Counted from the stretch's first letter, positions 8,809-16,928 are shown. The stretch: 27,802 nucleotides of DNA from 2-12-FULL-41-16 sp964390625 (GCA_964390625.1 CAYMID010000011.1:1-27802), one strand, 5' to 3'. Made by a program: numbers and translations. Notes: generated by a model not told the origin, from the letters alone.

Positions 8809-9375
8809 TTACGGTTGTTTTGTTTCGAATTCATCTAAACGCTCTTTTGCTAGCCTTAACGCACGATGGAGCGTAACTCGTACGTTTGTTTGTGTTTTAT
8901 CAACTATTTGCGCAATCTCCCCTACTGATAAATCATCAACATAACGCAGTAATAAAACTTCTTGGTACTCGCGTTTAAGTTGGCTAATTACCTTAAGGAT
9001 AGGCTGGGCATCGGCGCGACTTTCGGCCGCTGCAAACTGCTTGTCAGTTACTCCAATGTTTTCGGCATTTTCCAAGGGGACATTATTAGCATGGGTTTTG
9101 CTCCGATAAAAATCAACGAGACAATTACGAGCAATTCGATATACGAGCCCACTGAAGCTTTGTACTTCGTCTGGCTTGTGTTCCACCAGATAGTGCCAAG
9201 TTTTAAGGAAGACGGTGCTGGTGATATCCTCGGCTTCTTCCTTATTGCCTACCTTAAAGTAGACAAAGCGGTAGATTTTGGCCAAGTAAAGGTCATAGAG
9301 GGCCCCAAACGCTTGGGGATCGCGACGGGTAATGACCTGGTAAACCAGTTTTTTTTCACTAAAAAGGTGTCGCAT
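8809..9375 (-). CDS. ECF-family (sigma70 group 4) RNA polymerase sigma factor
   Basis: 188 residues. Region 2 (about 20-90) has AFGALYDLYLAKIYRFVYF and KEEAEDITSTVFLKTW, the core-binding and -10 recognition helices. Region 4 (about 125-180) has QEVLLLRYVDDLSVGEIAQI followed by the recognition helix TQTNVRVTLHRALRLAKERL. Regions 1 and 3 are missing, as expected for ECF factors. ATG 9375 (MRHLFSEKK) was chosen over an in-frame ATG at 9438 because the predicted start of transcription (about 9432) lies downstream of the latter. It is expressed divergently from the HTH gene and followed directly by the DUF5667 gene. Likely targets include its own operon or the neighbouring S-layer gene, but no ECF-type promoter motif could be confirmed. 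Confidence 0.92.
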   Translation of the reverse strand: MRHLFSEKKLVYQVITRRDPQAFGALYDLYLAKIYRFVYFKVGNKEEAEDITSTVFLKTWHYLVEHKPDEVQSFSGLVYRIARNCLVDFYRSKTHANNVPLENAENIGVTDKQFAAAESRADAQPILKVISQLKREYQEVLLLRYVDDLSVGEIAQIVDKTQTNVRVTLHRALRLAKERLDEFETKQP

Positions 9376-9438
9376 AGTAGAAGACGGCGTTTGGGCAAAA
9401 GTGTTACACCTGGGCCTTGGTCCGTCCAAAGTAGGCAC

Positions 9439-9467
9439 ACTATAGCAGAGTTAAGCCAAAAAAGCAA
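9439..9467 (-). promoter_or_regulatory. Sigma70-type promoter for the ECF sigma operon
   Basis: Minus strand: TTGCTT (9467-9462), exact 17-base spacer, TATAGT (9444-9439). Predicted start near 9432, giving a leader of about 57 bases before ATG 9375. Back to back with the HTH promoter: the two -35 boxes are only 9 bases apart. Confidence 0.7.
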
Positions 9468-9476
9468 GTAAATTGC

Positions 9477-9505
9477 TTGACTTTTTGGCTAATTTATGGT
9501 ATATT
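9477..9505 (+). promoter_or_regulatory. Sigma70-type promoter for the HTH gene
   Basis: TTGACT (9477-9482), exact 17-base spacer, TATATT (9500-9505). A second -10-like TATATA lies at 9508-9513. The first gives a leader of about 9 bases, the second a transcript starting at the ATG at 9521. Confidence 0.7.
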
Positions 9506-9520
9506 TGTATATACTTGTGT

Positions 9521-9853
9521 ATGGAAAATACTCTAAATACTCAAAACCAAGAGCTAGAAAACAGCCATAAAGAGGTCATTCGGGTCTCGATTTCCGAGGC
9601 CGCCCGCTTATTTGGCGTTAACCCGCAGACCATCCGCCGGGCCATCGCCAACCAGGAACTCGCCTACGTGGTGGTGGCTGGGCGCTATAAATTGAACTTT
9701 GAAAGCCTAGTCAAGTGGTCGCAACGCAAGACCACGGTTCGAAATAAATCGAATCAAAAAGGCATTGGCCAATATGTTGGTCAGTGGCGAATCTCCAACA
9801 CGCTCTACTCTCCTAGTCCTAAGCTAGTCAAAAAAGAAGACGAGGGTGTATAA
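9521..9853 (+). CDS. Small helix-turn-helix DNA-binding protein (excisionase/MerR-like HTH)
   Basis: 110 residues, starting MENTLNTQNQELEN. The core is ISEAARLFGVNPQTIRRAIA (about residues 24-43), followed by a wing-like AYVVVAGRYKLNFESLVKWS. This is the layout of HTH_17/excisionase-type winged helix domains. The C-terminal 40 residues are basic and polar. ATG 9521 is used because an earlier in-frame ATG at 9473 lies upstream of the promoter. There is no Shine-Dalgarno and almost no leader. The gene is divergent from the ECF sigma gene, and its stop precedes the next gene by seven bases. It may regulate the shared promoter region or the downstream membrane protein; the target is unknown. Confidence 0.85.
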   Translation: MENTLNTQNQELENSHKEVIRVSISEAARLFGVNPQTIRRAIANQELAYVVVAGRYKLNFESLVKWSQRKTTVRNKSNQKGIGQYVGQWRISNTLYSPSPKLVKKEDEGV

Positions 9854-9854
9854 T
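9825..9854 (+). promoter_or_regulatory. Possible internal promoter giving a leaderless transcript
   Basis: TAGTCA (9825-9830), 18-base spacer, perfect TATAAT (9849-9854) over the HTH stop codon. Seven bases after the -10 is 9861, the A of the next gene's ATG. Confidence 0.45.
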
Positions 9855-9860
9855 ACGGCC

Positions 9861-11705
9861 ATGAAATACGTGGCCAAACACCTGACCAAGCATCATTTAC
9901 TGCACGCTCCACACCGGTGGTTTTTCGCGCTGTTGCTGTCGCCAATTCATGCGGCCGAAATTCACTACCAAACACGCTATCACCTACAGTTTGCCCATGC
10001 GCGCAAACTGTTTTTGTTTGACCTGACCTTGGTTGGTTTAATTTTTGGTTTAACCGGATTGGCGACCTACTGGTTTTGGTATGACCCAACAATTGTTGAA
10101 CAGATTAGCGTAACCATACGTGCAAGTCACGAACAAGAGACCGAGGAGGCTGGACGTATCCGCAGTGGTGAAAAAATTACCCTTGCCATTACATACCAAA
10201 ATCACAGTGATCAAGAATTAAATCAAACTGAGCTGCGCGTGCGCTTACCACAGCACTTTGTGTTGCAAAGTACAGCGGGTGCGACTTTTAACAGCAGCAC
10301 CCAAAGTTTTGCAATTGGTCGCGTGTTGCGCAAAGCCACTCACACCGTGTATGCCACTGGTATTTTTTATGGTACGCCAGGGGCTGATGAACATGTGTTA
10401 GCCGAATTTCAATACACACCAAGCTTACGCGCGCAATCGGAAAGTAAATTAGCTGTCCTTATTACTAATTTGCGTGATTCAGTCTTGGTTAGCGAAATCA
10501 ACATTCCTGACCGTTTGCCAGCCAATAGTCACACCCCAGTTTCTTTGACGCTACGAAACAATTCAAATACAGTCTTGCCCGAAATCATTGTTCCATTCAC
10601 CACTGGCACGATGGTTATGTCTGCCGCAACCAGCCAGCAAGGCACAACCACCGCAAACATGTGGCGTATACCTGGCTTGCAGCCTGAACAAAGTGCGCAA
10701 TTGAATTTTTCCTTATTAACTAAAATTCCAACTGAAGTGACCACAGCTACTTGGCACAACACGCCACTGTTGGTACTACACGGTGTGAGTATTCCGCAAC
10801 AAACCATTAGCAAAACGTGGGGTGTGGCTCGCCCACAAATTACTATTAGCAGTCAGTGGCTAAAATCAAAAGCCGCGGCAGGCAGCACTGTTCCACTCAC
10901 CGTTAACCTTCGCAACAGTGGAAGCGAAACAATTACAAACATTAATTTACAATTATCACTACCAACTACAATTAACACGGCCCGCTGGCGTAATCTGGAT
11001 AATATCGGTCTGGTAAATAATCAAGGTGTGCTTATTAATGCCGCTCACAATGCACGCTTGCGCGAATTAGCACCCGGAGAAAGTGTTGATTTGACTCTAC
11101 AAATTCCAGTGGCGACATTCCCAACTGAATCACGAGTGGTTATTCCCCTAACCGTCCGCAGTACTGTTAGCGGGGTGGCGAGTGAATTTAGTAGCGAAAG
11201 TGCGACCCCCGAATTGATGATTGGGACAGCTCTCAAAGTTAAAGCTGAAGCTCGTTATTACACGGCCGAGGGCGACCAATTAGGACGCGGCCCACTCCCT
11301 CCACAAGTTGGCAAAGAAACGAAATATGCGCTGTTGCTATATCTTACTAATGCTGGTGGCGAAGCAACCAATGTGCAGTTACGCGCACAATTACCACGCA
11401 CCGTGCGCTGGACTGGTAAAACCAGTGTTAGTCGCGGCCAAGACCTTAATTTTGATCCTAGCACTAATCAAATCTCTTGGTCGGCCCATACCTTACCAGC
11501 TAAGGCTGAATTAAGTGCTTATGCCGAAGTGGCCATTACTCCAACCGAAAGCGAACGAGGACGTGTGCTAACACTTTTGCAAGGAATCACGGTGCAGGGT
11601 ACTGATGTTGTTCTAGAAGCTCCACTCCAAGCCACAGCTCCAGCACTAACGAGTGCACTATTGACTGATCCGCTGGCGCAAATAGCTGGCACACTCGTGC
11701 GCTAG
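9861..11705 (+). CDS. Single-pass membrane protein with CARDB/DUF11-like beta repeats
   Basis: 614 residues from ATG 9861. A His-rich, positively charged cytosolic N-terminus (1-48) leads to one membrane helix (about 50-73, FLFDLTLVGLIFGLTGLATY). The long remainder is extracytoplasmic and built of four or so beta modules. Each has an LxVxLRNxGxETITN-type edge: ITYQNHSDQELNQTELRVRL, VSLTLRNNSNTVLPEIIV, VPLTVNLRNSGSETITNI, LLYLTNAGGEATNVQLRAQL. This pattern is that of CARDB/DUF11 immunoglobulin-like domains. No enzyme motif or C-terminal anchor is present. It is probably a cell-envelope scaffold displayed from the membrane, co-transcribed with the HTH gene. An upstream in-frame start at 9846 is possible but lies within the HTH gene end. 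Confidence 0.8.
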   Translation: MKYVAKHLTKHHLLHAPHRWFFALLLSPIHAAEIHYQTRYHLQFAHARKLFLFDLTLVGLIFGLTGLATYWFWYDPTIVEQISVTIRASHEQETEEAGRIRSGEKITLAITYQNHSDQELNQTELRVRLPQHFVLQSTAGATFNSSTQSFAIGRVLRKATHTVYATGIFYGTPGADEHVLAEFQYTPSLRAQSESKLAVLITNLRDSVLVSEINIPDRLPANSHTPVSLTLRNNSNTVLPEIIVPFTTGTMVMSAATSQQGTTTANMWRIPGLQPEQSAQLNFSLLTKIPTEVTTATWHNTPLLVLHGVSIPQQTISKTWGVARPQITISSQWLKSKAAAGSTVPLTVNLRNSGSETITNINLQLSLPTTINTARWRNLDNIGLVNNQGVLINAAHNARLRELAPGESVDLTLQIPVATFPTESRVVIPLTVRSTVSGVASEFSSESATPELMIGTALKVKAEARYYTAEGDQLGRGPLPPQVGKETKYALLLYLTNAGGEATNVQLRAQLPRTVRWTGKTSVSRGQDLNFDPSTNQISWSAHTLPAKAELSAYAEVAITPTESERGRVLTLLQGITVQGTDVVLEAPLQATAPALTSALLTDPLAQIAGTLVR

Positions 11706-11706
11706 C

Positions 11707-11735
11707 TTGACAAAGTCCATTTTTTTCGTTATAAT
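11707..11735 (+). promoter_or_regulatory. Consensus sigma70 promoter for the Cys-rich lipoprotein
   Basis: TTGACA (11707-11712), 17 bases, TATAAT (11730-11735): a perfect match in both boxes and spacing. It begins two bases after the previous stop, giving a leader of about 38 bases. Confidence 0.92.
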
Positions 11736-11780
11736 CCTGGGTCGCTCTTTTACAAACCCCAGAGAAGGAAATGGTGAAAA

Positions 11781-12986
11781 ATGAAGTGGAATGTTTGGTT
11801 TATTTTGGCCGCGCTGACTGTGTACGGCTGCGACTTTGCGTTTGATCTGGAAGGGCGGTGCTTCAAAGGCGAGCCCTGCGCAGACACAAGCCAACAAGCG
11901 GGAGATACGGCCCCTGCTGATGTCGACGCAGACGTGTTTACGCCCGTAGAAGTGACTGAAGTGACCGCGGTCGAGCCTGATACATGGCAAGATTCGGACA
12001 CACCTGACACTGCTACTGCAGAGGTGGCCGGCACTGACACGGCCGACATTCTCGAAGTAACCGGACCACCTGATGACGTGCCGGAAACTACGGATGTTCC
12101 TCCGACAGAGATCACGATGGCGGACACAGAGCCGACTGCAGACACAGAGTCTGCGGCAGACGTGTCAGACGCAGTGGAAGCCGATGTGTCAGTACCCACT
12201 TGTGGAAAAACCACCGAGTGCAACGATGGCAACGCCTGCACGCTCGACCTGTGCATACCCCAAATTGGTTGTGTACACGAAGCTGGCTCCAAAAACGGCG
12301 CCAGCTGTGACGATGGCAATGGCTGTACCACACTGGATACATGCGATGACGCAGGCAACTGCGTTGGTCACGATGAAGTCCAGTGCGTTGCGCTTGACCA
12401 GTGCCATGACATTGGTGTGTGCGAACCAACCACTGGTACGTGCACCCATCCGACCAAGACAGATGGTACGCCCTGCGAAGACGGCCTCAAGTGCACTGAC
12501 AACGACACGTGCCACGAAGGCATTTGTCTAGCTGGCGGTCCACACTGTGTACCGGACAGCTGTCACAGCCTCAGTCTGTGCGACGAATCCACCGGAAATT
12601 GCACTCAGCCCAAAAACAGTGGCGTGTGCAAAGAAGATGGTGACGTCTGTACCTACGACTACTGCGACCTGAAAATCGGCTGCTTCGGTGTCAATATCGG
12701 TCGTCAGCCTGGTTCATTCGGCGTTTGCGGTGCCAGTCCGCCTGGTGCCTTGGCCATCGATTTCGACGGCGATGGCTTCCCTGACGACATCGACGGCGAT
12801 GACGACGGCGATGGAGTTGGTGATGGTCAAGATAACGCGCTCCGCGTGGCCAACTTCGACCAAACCGACACTGACGGCGACGGCATTGGCGACGTCCTGG
12901 ACCCTGATGCTGACGGCGATGGCGTCTGTGACCCTGGCTGGCCCACACCCCCGCTAGGCTACTGCGGTCTACCCCCCTCCCCCTAA
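11781..12986 (+). CDS. Cys-rich (CTDC-type) and TSP3-repeat lipoprotein
   Basis: 401 residues. A short signal peptide ends in a lipobox-like TVYGC (Cys17). Residues about 30-135 are a Thr/Asp/Glu/Val-rich, Cys-free linker. Residues 140-300 carry repeated CxDGNxCTxDxC units (ECNDGNACTLDLC, SCDDGNGCTTLDTC, PCEDGLKCTDNDTC, DVCTYDYC) like the Dictyostelium CTDC and myxobacterial disulfide repeats. Residues 330-380 hold thrombospondin type 3 calcium-binding loops (DFDGDGFPDDIDGDDDGDG, DTDGDGIGDVLDPDADGDG). It would sit lipid-anchored outside the cell as a disulfide-stabilised, Ca-binding stalk. It stands alone between CPR-like genes, with its own promoter and terminator and a GC-richer codon choice than its neighbours. 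It is a smaller relative of the product encoded at 23911-26355. Confidence 0.85.
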   Translation: MKWNVWFILAALTVYGCDFAFDLEGRCFKGEPCADTSQQAGDTAPADVDADVFTPVEVTEVTAVEPDTWQDSDTPDTATAEVAGTDTADILEVTGPPDDVPETTDVPPTEITMADTEPTADTESAADVSDAVEADVSVPTCGKTTECNDGNACTLDLCIPQIGCVHEAGSKNGASCDDGNGCTTLDTCDDAGNCVGHDEVQCVALDQCHDIGVCEPTTGTCTHPTKTDGTPCEDGLKCTDNDTCHEGICLAGGPHCVPDSCHSLSLCDESTGNCTQPKNSGVCKEDGDVCTYDYCDLKIGCFGVNIGRQPGSFGVCGASPPGALAIDFDGDGFPDDIDGDDDGDGVGDGQDNALRVANFDQTDTDGDGIGDVLDPDADGDGVCDPGWPTPPLGYCGLPPSP

Positions 12987-12991
12987 TCCCT

Positions 12992-13045
12992 CCTCTGGGC
13001 GGCTGTACTATGTGCAGCCCCCTCCCTATACGCCTGCTCCAGAGG
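12992..13045 (+). repeat. Nested hairpins after the Cys-rich lipoprotein
   Basis: CCTCTGG (12992-12998) pairs with CCAGAGG (13039-13045), enclosing GGCTG (13001-13005)/CAGCC (13014-13018). It lies between the stop and the terminator, resembling the hairpin chains after the genes of the 20-27 kb region. Confidence 0.5.
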
Positions 13046-13058
13046 CTTATACGAGCCA

Positions 13059-13085
13059 AAAAACCGCTTAACAGAGCGGTTTTTT
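13059..13085 (+). terminator. Rho-independent terminator
   Basis: Stem ACCGCT (13063-13068)/AGCGGT (13075-13080), extended by A/T pairs, then TTTTTTGTTTT. It closes the lipoprotein unit. Confidence 0.9.
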
Positions 13086-13112
13086 GTTTTATAAACTTAT
13101 CCCCCTGTCCTA

Positions 13113-13141
13113 TTGACACAATGACTGTTTTTTGGTATACT
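13113..13141 (+). promoter_or_regulatory. Consensus sigma70 promoter for the GT4 gene
   Basis: TTGACA (13113-13118), exact 17-base spacer, TATACT (13136-13141). Start near 13148, followed by AAGGG (13156-13160) eight bases before ATG 13169. Confidence 0.9.
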
Positions 13142-13168
13142 TTTCAGTTATTTTTAAGGGCCACCCCT

Positions 13169-14332
13169 ATGCGTATTGCCATGATCGGACAAAAAGGTCT
13201 ACCTGCCTCGTACGGCGGGGTGGAGCGTCATGTCCACGAATTAGCCGTGCGCTTGACTAAAGCTGGTCACCAGGTGACTGCCTATGGCCGCGCCTGGTAT
13301 ACCCAAGGCCAGCCAGCCCCCGAGGGCGTCACTTCGACCATACTGCCTAGTCTCAAGACCAAGCATTTGGACACAGTGACCCACACCCTCCTTGCCTCGA
13401 TACACGCAATCCGCGGTAAATTTGACGTAATTCATTACCACGGGGTTGGCCCTGCCCTACTTGCTTGGATTCCTCGTCTATTTGCTCCACGCAGTAAAGT
13501 GGTAGTGACCTTTCACTCGATTGATCGTCACCACCAAAAATGGGGCTGGTTTGCCAAACTAGCCCTACGTCTCGGTGAATGGAGTGCCTGCCGCTTTGCC
13601 CACAATACGATTGTGGTTTCCAAAAGCTTACAGAACTATTGTCTGAATGAGTTTGGTGTTGATGCGACTTATGTACCAAATGGCACCACCTTGCCTGACC
13701 TAAAAAATACAGGCGACGTAAGTACATTTAACCTGATTCCACAGCAATATTTACTAATGGTATCACGCTTAATTCCACACAAAGCCGCACACTTGTTAAT
13801 CGAGGCCTTTGTTAAGCTTAAGGACGCAAACGCAATCGACGCAAACTTAAAATTAGTGATTGTTGGCGACAGTGTTCATACCGATGCTTATGTGGCCAAC
13901 CTAAAGGCCAGTGTAAGCGGTCGTCACGACGTGGTATTCACTGGTTTTCAATCCGGTCAAACACTCCATGCTTTGTTTGCTAATAGTTTGGCAGTGGTTC
14001 ACCCCTCGCTCAGCGAAGGTCTACCAATCAGCGTGTTAGAAGCGATGAGTTTTGCGCGTCCGGTTCTGGTCTCTGATATTGCAGAACATTTGGAAATTAT
14101 CAAAGATGGTCGCGCTTTGTTTACCCAAAACTCGGTGCGTAGCCTGAGTCAAACCTTGGTAAGTTTCTTAAATCGTCCAGTTACTGAACACAAAGCGATG
14201 GGTGATTTGAATCGCTTAATTATTCGCGAATACTACAGTTGGGAAAATTTAGTTCCGCACATTGTAGCGGTGTACCAAAATACCACGCCAGAAGCTGAAT
14301 CAAGCGCCGAAGAAGTGTTGGCCTCGGCTTAA
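13169..14332 (+). CDS. GT4 family glycosyltransferase (GLPASYGGVE type)
   Basis: 387 residues from ATG 13169, which has a Shine-Dalgarno AAGGG and lies just downstream of a consensus promoter. A longer frame from 13010 would begin before the terminator. The N-terminus MRIAMIGQKGLPASYGGVER matches GT4 enzymes of the rhamnosyl/galactosyltransferase kind. The GT-B C-domain shows LLMVSRLIPHKAAHLLIEAF and the EX7E motif (VHPSLSEGLPISVLEAMSFARP, Glu about 288 and 296), which binds the nucleotide-sugar donor. It probably adds a sugar to a surface glycan at the cytosolic membrane face. A single-gene unit ending in a terminator shared with the convergent coiled-coil gene. Donor and acceptor are unknown. 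Confidence 0.9.
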   Translation: MRIAMIGQKGLPASYGGVERHVHELAVRLTKAGHQVTAYGRAWYTQGQPAPEGVTSTILPSLKTKHLDTVTHTLLASIHAIRGKFDVIHYHGVGPALLAWIPRLFAPRSKVVVTFHSIDRHHQKWGWFAKLALRLGEWSACRFAHNTIVVSKSLQNYCLNEFGVDATYVPNGTTLPDLKNTGDVSTFNLIPQQYLLMVSRLIPHKAAHLLIEAFVKLKDANAIDANLKLVIVGDSVHTDAYVANLKASVSGRHDVVFTGFQSGQTLHALFANSLAVVHPSLSEGLPISVLEAMSFARPVLVSDIAEHLEIIKDGRALFTQNSVRSLSQTLVSFLNRPVTEHKAMGDLNRLIIREYYSWENLVPHIVAVYQNTTPEAESSAEEVLASA

Positions 14333-14346
14333 TCTACTGATTATTA

Positions 14347-14371
14347 AAAGACCCCATCATTGGGGTCTTTT
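14347..14371. terminator. Bidirectional rho-independent terminator between convergent genes
   Basis: Stem AAAGACCCCA (14347-14356)/TGGGGTCTTT (14361-14370), with A-rich and T-rich flanks on both sides, so it can serve the plus-strand GT4 gene and the minus-strand coiled-coil gene. Confidence 0.9.
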
Positions 14372-14374
14372 TTG

Positions 14375-14845
14375 TTAAGCGCGAGCTAATTCCAACTGTT
14401 GAATACGCCGTGCATGGTCTTTTAAGACAATATTTTGTTTATTTAAATCTCGACTCAACGCACTGGTGTCCCCCATACACATTGATTCCAGGCGATCGAA
14501 TCGGATACTAAACTTTTTATCTAACTCGTCAATGGCTCGCGTATTTTGTACGCAAGCAACCTCGACGTCACTCAAACGATTTTCAACCCCGGTTAGACGG
14601 CCTTCGACTCCATCGAGACGGAATTCTACTTTATCAAGGCGATTCTCAACCCCGGTTAGGCGATTCTCAACCCCGGTTAGGCGATTATCGATTTTGTCAA
14701 CCTTATCTTCGAGTCGATCAAAATCGACTTTCATTGACTGAAATAATTCGACCGTGTCACTATTATTTTTTTCGACCACACTGGTTAATGACAAAACTGC
14801 GTTCATCACATCATTAACTGTGTACTTAATTTTTTTCTGAGTCAT
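14375..14845 (-). CDS. Small coiled-coil protein with exact heptad repeats
   Basis: 156 residues from ATG 14845 (MTQKKIKYTVNDVM). An in-frame ATG at 14908 lies too close to the predicted start of transcription. After an N-terminal helix comes a run of seven-residue units: NRLTGVE, NRLTGVE, NRLDKVE, FRLDGVE, GRLTGVE, NRLSDVE (about residues 50-92). Leu/Val at a/d positions predict a parallel coiled coil. The C-terminal third (RFDRLESMCMGDTSALSRDL) is also helical. No signal peptide or membrane segment, so cytosolic. Function unknown; small proteins of this type recur in Patescibacteria. The coding repeats are nearly identical 21-base units, so copy number may vary between strains. Confidence 0.8.
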   Translation of the reverse strand: MTQKKIKYTVNDVMNAVLSLTSVVEKNNSDTVELFQSMKVDFDRLEDKVDKIDNRLTGVENRLTGVENRLDKVEFRLDGVEGRLTGVENRLSDVEVACVQNTRAIDELDKKFSIRFDRLESMCMGDTSALSRDLNKQNIVLKDHARRIQQLELARA

Positions 14846-14896
14846 ACGCAGAAAATTATGACCACACCTTGGTCTGAAGGGCGCTCCAGAAATTAC

Positions 14897-14927
14897 AGTA
14901 TAGCACAAGGCTTTTTACGCTTGTCAA
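14897..14927 (-). promoter_or_regulatory. Promoter for the coiled-coil gene
   Basis: Minus strand: TTGACA (14927-14922), 19-base spacer (longer than ideal), TATACT (14902-14897). It starts directly after the stop of the hydrolase gene, with no terminator between them. Confidence 0.65.
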
Positions 14928-14930
14928 GAG

Positions 14931-16928
14931 TTACAGACCTGAATCTGGTGACAGTACGATAATGTCACTTTTACCATCAAAGTCTACATCGGCCGCGCGC
15001 ACCGTGGCGCCATTTTTGCGGGTGGTTTTGTACGCCGTAAACTCGCGCCCGCGCTGTATCCCCTCTTCGGTAAACGTGCGGACCAGTGGCCCTTTGCCAG
15101 CCCCGGCACCAACGATAATTTCCGCACGACCATTACCATCCACGTCACCAGCGGCCACACTCATTCCGCCACGATATGTTTTTTCAAATGCCAAAAAATT
15201 GCGCACCGTGGCCTGCGCTGTGGTAAACACATACACGCGTGGTTCAGCACCTGGCCCAGCCCCAACTAGCAGTCGGATCTCGCCACTTGGTCCCGTTTTG
15301 GCAGCCGCAATAGTAAAACCATTTTTGTATTTTTTACCCAATGGATACCAATCAGCGCGCGCTTGATTGCCATCGATGTCATAATATTTTAGCGGCAAAT
15401 TATCTTTGCTTGGGGCAACCATAATTTCGGCCCGGCCATCGCCGGTAATGTCTAGAGCCGCAATATTTATGGTGCCACCGTAGTTAAAACCATATGGAGC
15501 AATATTAAACAAGGGCTGACCATCATCACGCCACGCCATAACTTGATTGCCGCTGACAATCAATAAATCGCGTTGTCCATTACCGTTTACATCTTGATGT
15601 AAAATCTGTTCACCTCCGCGATAACCTTCTTCATAAATAAAAAAACCATTGCGCACGCGGTTACCATCGGCGCGAAAAAAACGAATAAAACCACCATTGG
15701 TAAACAGGACATCGGGTAGTGTTGAAACTGTTTTTAGCAACAACGCGCCATCATAACCATTTAACGTAGTTTCGGAAACAATGGCTCCGGAATTAAAACT
15801 CGAATCTTGGGTGCCACGAATTTTTTCATACTCACCACCCAGTGAAACTGTTTGGGCCATTGGCGTGCTATTGACAATGGCCACTCCACGTGCAAAATCA
15901 CGCCGCCACACATCGGGTTGATAGTGCGGAGAATTATGTAAGGCGTACGAATCGCCCGCTGGTGTGCCCAAATTTACAGCGTATTCATCGTACTGCCAGG
16001 TTTGCCCATGATCTTGGTCGCCTTTGTCATACGAATAAAAACCGTCTTCCAGTAGCGTACTCAGTAAACCAAATCTCATTTGCTGGTAGTTTGTACTGCC
16101 GCCCTGATTAGCCGTGTTAGCATTGATTAGTGTGGTCTGTCCAGCCTTTTGATTTGCCCGATATGTAGCCATGGTATTGGCCCACGCGCCAGGAATAAAA
16201 TTTTCCAACAACATACCGTCGAGGTCTTGTTGGTAGGCACGTGTGGTACCATTGCCAATCAAAATTGTACTTGGCGCAACGTGGCGTGTGCCCTGATAAA
16301 TTGCCCGCATGCCATCGCGCCAAGACGCATCAGCTGTGACATCGACCGCACCGTCATTATTAATATCAATATCTTTGCCTGCGAAATAAGTAATGTTATC
16401 CCACGCATTATCATAAAACACACCGTCCCACAAATTCGTACGCAAAATTTTAGTATTTACAAAATTGACTAAATAATCAGACCAACGTTGACCGTTATAA
16501 ACCGGAACTTGTGATGTTACATTTAACAAATAGGTGCCTGGCCACCACCCTACCCGCGCCCCACTACTGTTGTGTAAATACCACTGCTCGGGAATTCCAG
16601 CGACTAATTCGCGGCGCAACGGACTGTACCCATTGGCTGCATCCTGGCGAATTTCTTGTGGCGTAATGTAGGCCAAAATAATAATCCGCGGGTTGAGGGT
16701 GCGCATTAACGTTAATAATTGTGGGGCCCGCACCTGCATATCCATATCGAGCACGACTACTGGCCATTTGGCTAATTCGCGGGCCGTGGCCTCGGATAAT
16801 TCCCAACTCAAATAAAAATTAAAGGTGCGCGGATAATCAGCTGATAAGCGCGGATGCGCAGCCTGAAGTGGGGTTGCACACAACAACCCCACCAAAAGTA
16901 GCAAACTCCACTTATACCAACGATTCAT
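14931..16928 (-). CDS. Secreted GHL15-like glycoside hydrolase with C-terminal FG-GAP repeats
   Basis: 665 residues from ATG 16928 (MNRWYKWSLLLLVGLLCATP, signal peptide cleaved near LQAAHP). Residues 25-400 look like the hypothetical glycosyl hydrolase family 15/GH114-related TIM barrel: VVVLDMDMQ, PRIIILAYITPQEIRQ, WDGVFYDNAWDNI (likely catalytic Asp) and LDGMLLENF (second acidic residue). Residues about 440-660 carry FG-GAP/VCBS-like propeller units with Ca-binding cores: DVNGNGQRDLLIVSG, DITGDGRAEIMVAPS, DVDGNGRAEIIVGAG, DVDFDGKSDIIVLSP. It probably trims or releases an exported glycan. It overlaps the upstream GT4 gene by 17 bases, so it belongs to the glycan operon. Family call fair; substrate unknown. 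Confidence 0.8.
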   Translation of the reverse strand: MNRWYKWSLLLLVGLLCATPLQAAHPRLSADYPRTFNFYLSWELSEATARELAKWPVVVLDMDMQVRAPQLLTLMRTLNPRIIILAYITPQEIRQDAANGYSPLRRELVAGIPEQWYLHNSSGARVGWWPGTYLLNVTSQVPVYNGQRWSDYLVNFVNTKILRTNLWDGVFYDNAWDNITYFAGKDIDINNDGAVDVTADASWRDGMRAIYQGTRHVAPSTILIGNGTTRAYQQDLDGMLLENFIPGAWANTMATYRANQKAGQTTLINANTANQGGSTNYQQMRFGLLSTLLEDGFYSYDKGDQDHGQTWQYDEYAVNLGTPAGDSYALHNSPHYQPDVWRRDFARGVAIVNSTPMAQTVSLGGEYEKIRGTQDSSFNSGAIVSETTLNGYDGALLLKTVSTLPDVLFTNGGFIRFFRADGNRVRNGFFIYEEGYRGGEQILHQDVNGNGQRDLLIVSGNQVMAWRDDGQPLFNIAPYGFNYGGTINIAALDITGDGRAEIMVAPSKDNLPLKYYDIDGNQARADWYPLGKKYKNGFTIAAAKTGPSGEIRLLVGAGPGAEPRVYVFTTAQATVRNFLAFEKTYRGGMSVAAGDVDGNGRAEIIVGAGAGKGPLVRTFTEEGIQRGREFTAYKTTRKNGATVRAADVDFDGKSDIIVLSPDSGL

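Noticed and set aside
13010..13168. N-terminal extension of the GT4 gene
   Set aside because: The extra frame starts before a terminator and includes the promoter; ATG 13169 has a Shine-Dalgarno and a family-typical N-terminus.
14570..14695. CRISPR-like short direct repeats
   Set aside because: The 21-base units are contiguous without spacers and encode a heptad coiled coil in frame.
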